NCBI GenBank assembly: GCA_016712885.1 | Contig: JADJQF010000003.1 | Coordinates: 1-64,000, forward strand | Length of the DNA: 64,000 bases | Direction: 5' to 3' | Source: Candidatus Flexicrinis proximus | GTDB taxonomy: Bacteria; Chloroflexota; Anaerolineae; Aggregatilineales; Phototrophicaceae | In this document: positions 61,494 to 64,000 of the stretch, one piece after another | Layout of the letters: the number at the start of each line of letters is the position of its first letter | Position numbering within the stretch: the first letter of the stretch is position 1 | Position numbers and translations under genes: made by a program | The notes under the pieces: generated by a model | Told to the model about the DNA's origin: nothing | What the model saw: only the letters and a program-made list of their open reading frames with translations | Databases searched by the model: none

Positions 61494-62228
61494 TCAGCGG
61501 GCTGTCTTCTCGATCACCAGGAAATGCGACAACCCGTAGGTGTCGAGCGGAGTTCCTTCGAACCGGTAAAGCGTGTCGCGGATGAATTTTCCGGGCGTTC
61601 CCAATCTGGCGATGATATTGTCGTATCCGCCGTAGATGCGCGAGTGGTGTACGACTTTCACCGGTTGTCCGCGGAACAGCCCACGCAGGCTGCGCTTGGT
61701 ATACGCACGCACGTGCGGCGCCAGTTTGTTACGCCAGGTATCCGGCAGGTAATTGATGAACGGCGTATTGCCGAAGTGGTATTGGCCGCGCCAGTAGTGG
61801 CCGTGCGTTTCAAACGGGTACCAGCGGTTCGGGCAGAAGATGATGATGCGTCCGCCGGGCCGTGTAACACGGACCATTTCGGCGGCGGCGGCGCGGTCGT
61901 CGGCGACGTGTTCGATGACCTCATGGGAGAAGACCAGATCGAACGCATCCGCGGGGTAGGGCAGGTATTCGGCGGCAGAAACGACCGCGGATAAAGTACC
62001 GCTTTCGCGGGCATCCGCTACCCGTTCCAGTTCGATGTCAATTGCATCGACCTTCGCGTTATAGCGCTGGATGAAGGTCGTCGAGTACATGCCGACGCCG
62101 CAGCCATCCACCAGGATGCGCGAATCGGCCAGCTGAGTCCATTTGGCGACCATCTGCAGCCGCCGCTCCTGACCTGCGCGCCAGACATAACTCGGTTCAC
62201 CGCGCTGGGCGGCTAATTCTGAAGGCAT
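61494..62228 (-). CDS. SAM-dependent methyltransferase (class I)
   Basis: A 244-residue enzyme. Motif I reads ILVDGCGVGMYSTTF, the acidic motif AIDIELERV, and motif III-IV AFDLVFSHEVIEHVADD with RVTRPGGRIIIFCP. The C-terminal part has aromatic, basic segments (FETHGHYWRGQYHFG) seen in small-molecule or lipid methyltransferases. The substrate is unknown. Confidence 0.85.
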   Translation of the reverse strand: MPSELAAQRGEPSYVWRAGQERRLQMVAKWTQLADSRILVDGCGVGMYSTTFIQRYNAKVDAIDIELERVADARESGTLSAVVSAAEYLPYPADAFDLVFSHEVIEHVADDRAAAAEMVRVTRPGGRIIIFCPNRWYPFETHGHYWRGQYHFGNTPFINYLPDTWRNKLAPHVRAYTKRSLRGLFRGQPVKVVHHSRIYGGYDNIIARLGTPGKFIRDTLYRFEGTPLDTYGLSHFLVIEKTAR

Positions 62229-62366
62229 CGGAAAGTCCCATCACACCCGGGCAGCTTTCGCTGCAAAATTCAGGGATGAGCCCCGCGTTCGCGTGTTGGC
62301 GCGCGCCACGGGCTGCAAAACCTGCTTAATCTCAGGCCGGCATTGTAGGGGATGTGCGGTAATAGG

Positions 62367-62969
62367 TCAACGCGACAGCGAACGCTGCGGGAAGACGTAG
62401 CGATGCACGGGCGCGTTGGCGCGAAGCGCAATTCCGTTCGCGCGTTCGAACACCCGGTGGATGTCCTCGATCCGGCGGGTCTGCTCGACACTCGGCTCTC
62501 CACTGTAAATCACCAGGGTCACCGAAAGTTCGCCGACTGCCACCACCATCCAGCCATTGGTGATCTCCCTGCGGAACAGCCCCTTAGTCGACGTGATTTT
62601 GAGCGACTTAAACTCGCCGTAGAGTGCCTTGGCGGTCTCGGGCTGGACCTTACCGTCAATATAGAGCGGCTGGTCCTCGCCTAGCTTGAGCGTCGCGCAC
62701 AGTTTGACCTCCGGGCGGAATTCCTCTTTAAGGAACTCGGTCACACCGGGGGCCGCCGCCTTCTTCCAGGCATCGCTGTCCGGGTTCTTTTCGATCAGCT
62801 TCTGCACGACTTCCATCTGCTGCGCGTAATGATGGTAAACCGCGTTGAACTGGTCCTTGTTGATTTTCCCCTCGGCAAAGTCCCCCGCCAGGCTTTCCAT
62901 CTTCTGGCGGATATGGTCTAATGTCTGCTGAGGATCGTGCTGCGGCTTTGGTTTAGGCGCGTCGCTCAT
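62367..62969 (-). CDS. Hypothetical protein
   Basis: A 200-residue protein with a His/Gln-rich N-terminus, a helical region (TLDHIRQKMESLAGDFAEGK and DQFNAVYHHYAQQMEVVQKL), and an alpha/beta C-terminal domain ending PVHRYVFPQRSLSR. The first half resembles SHOCT-like short helical pairs, but this is weak. No function is proposed. Confidence 0.55.
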   Translation of the reverse strand: MSDAPKPKPQHDPQQTLDHIRQKMESLAGDFAEGKINKDQFNAVYHHYAQQMEVVQKLIEKNPDSDAWKKAAAPGVTEFLKEEFRPEVKLCATLKLGEDQPLYIDGKVQPETAKALYGEFKSLKITSTKGLFRREITNGWMVVAVGELSVTLVIYSGEPSVEQTRRIEDIHRVFERANGIALRANAPVHRYVFPQRSLSR

Positions 62970-63055
62970 AATAACCGTTTTGTTTCGTCGTTTGTGTCAA
63001 ATCAGATGCGGACAGTGTAACACTGTTTCACGGAAATTGTAACGAAATCCGAGCT

Positions 63056-64000
63056 ATGAAATCTGCTGGCCTCGTTTTTACCCACGAACATATGGAATTG
63101 GCCCGGCACTACCGTGACCAACCCCCTTTTGCGGCCGCTTGGACAGCGTTTGAAAACTTAGCTGAAAACGAATCAATTCGCAACGATTCTCTTATGATTT
63201 CTGCGTACCGGGCGATTCGCGCCCGGCTGTTCAATTCCTCGGACTCCGCAGAGCAGGCCATTGCGGGGCTGATTGCGCTGCCGACGTCCGTTGAAGCTGG
63301 CAGTCCGACAGACGCAGCGCGGCGTGTCTTCGGTCACGCCCAGGCGCTCGCCTGCCTGCGTGACTTTGCATCACCAGTCCAGTGGTTGACCATATGTGAA
63401 GGTTGGGTGCCCGGTTGGGAAGAGGCTCAAGCGCAGCTTTCCAGCATTCCTCACGAACGCGCGTGGTCGACGCTGCTGACCTTGTGCCGCGGCGTGCTTC
63501 TTGAGGATCAAACCCTGCTCGACTCTGGAGCCGAGACATTTCGCGGCCTCGTCAGCATGATCCACGCGCACGGCTTCATCACAGGGGTCGTCGAAGGCAA
63601 GGATGGCGGAAGCCTCACCCGTTCGCTTCAGCTCGTGCAGGCACTGATACTCGCTGCCGAAGTGGGCGCGCACGCGGGGCTCGATCTGTGGGGCTATGAA
63701 CAGCGCGGTGTGAGTGTTTTGACGGCGGCACTCTACCCGTTGTACTACTATTTCTATCCGGAGAGCTGGCCGTGGGAGGCTGCGGTTGATCCGCGCAAGC
63801 TGACACGCCGCGCCCAGCGCGCGCTCGCTGCACAAGTGCCGGACGATCAGGTGCTCGAAGCGAACCGAGCGCTCTACGCGCGCTACGGGTCGTTCCTGGA
63901 ACTGATAAACCGCCGGACAGGGAGGCCGGTTCAGGCGGTGACACTGGTTTTGGATGAACTTCGTCCAATTGTCGATCTCTTCGGCGGCGGGCCTGTCACG
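63056..64000 (+). CDS. Alginate-lyase/heparinase-like protein (partial, runs off right edge)
   Basis: From the ATG at 63056 the frame stays open to the window end, giving 315 codons without a stop. It begins MKSAGLVFTHEHMELARHYR, has an alpha-helical toroid-like composition, and contains LDLWGYEQRGVSVLTAALYP followed by LYYYFYPESWPWE. That Tyr/Trp-rich segment and the His pair recall alginate-lyase-superfamily proteins. No signal peptide is evident. The family call is from memory and moderate. Confidence 0.5.
   Translation, partial: MKSAGLVFTHEHMELARHYRDQPPFAAAWTAFENLAENESIRNDSLMISAYRAIRARLFNSSDSAEQAIAGLIALPTSVEAGSPTDAARRVFGHAQALACLRDFASPVQWLTICEGWVPGWEEAQAQLSSIPHERAWSTLLTLCRGVLLEDQTLLDSGAETFRGLVSMIHAHGFITGVVEGKDGGSLTRSLQLVQALILAAEVGAHAGLDLWGYEQRGVSVLTAALYPLYYYFYPESWPWEAAVDPRKLTRRAQRALAAQVPDDQVLEANRALYARYGSFLELINRRTGRPVQAVTLVLDELRPIVDLFGGGPVT

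Overview
The window looks like a chromosomal segment of a Chloroflexota bacterium, most plausibly an Anaerolineae-type lineage. This is inferred from three things: many secreted proteins with long Thr-Pro linkers, a high-GC set of housekeeping genes (rpsD, dnaE, gatA, miaB, a korAB-type 2-oxoacid:ferredoxin oxidoreductase), and a large Ser/Thr kinase fused to a STAND ATPase and repeats. No rRNA is present, so the lineage call stays an inference.

Layout. Positions 1-5.6 kb hold a partial thioredoxin-domain (DUF255) gene, the kinase-STAND regulator, an aldo-keto reductase and a small membrane protein. From 5637 to 21202 lies a 15.5-kb integrated element, bounded by a perfect 42-bp direct repeat of the 3' half of a tRNA-Lys(CTT) gene. 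The intact tRNA is at the right end and the displaced original 3' end, with its terminator, is at the left. The element has a leftward module (tyrosine recombinase, a TGT-like protein, an iteron-rich spacer, a D5-type helicase, a prim-pol primase), a repressor/operator switch near 11.3 kb, and a second leftward module (FtsK-type ATPase, a DUF457-like hydrolase, small membrane proteins). A rightward, tightly overlapping operon then encodes about ten short secreted or membrane proteins, among them one shaped like a filamentous-phage major coat protein. No relaxase, portal, terminase or tail gene is visible. I read it as an undescribed filamentous-virus-like or AICE-like integrative element. Several of its genes are broken by single-base shifts or by a 16-bp tandem duplication, so this copy is probably decaying, or partly mis-assembled in homopolymers.

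From 21.3 to 40.4 kb is ordinary chromosome: an L,D-transpeptidase, a phosphatidylcholine-synthase-like enzyme, rpsD, a nucleotidyltransferase, a V4R protein, miaB, an EamA transporter, a LysM lipoprotein, an ECF sigma factor with a partner membrane protein, oligoendopeptidase F, a TolB-like lipoprotein, korA-korB and a deoxynucleoside kinase. A remarkable array of perfect hairpins sits at 32.4-32.7 kb.

From 40.5 to 47.7 kb four tandem paralogous secreted proteins share a novel-looking Cys-containing N-terminal domain, an SH3b-like domain and a third conserved block. A fifth paralog lies on the other side of dnaE (47.8-51.7 kb). tRNA-Phe, a subtilisin-like protease with repeated Cys-pair modules, gatA, a vWA-FHA protein, a phosphoribosyltransferase, a methyltransferase, a hypothetical protein and a partial polysaccharide-lyase-like gene complete the window.
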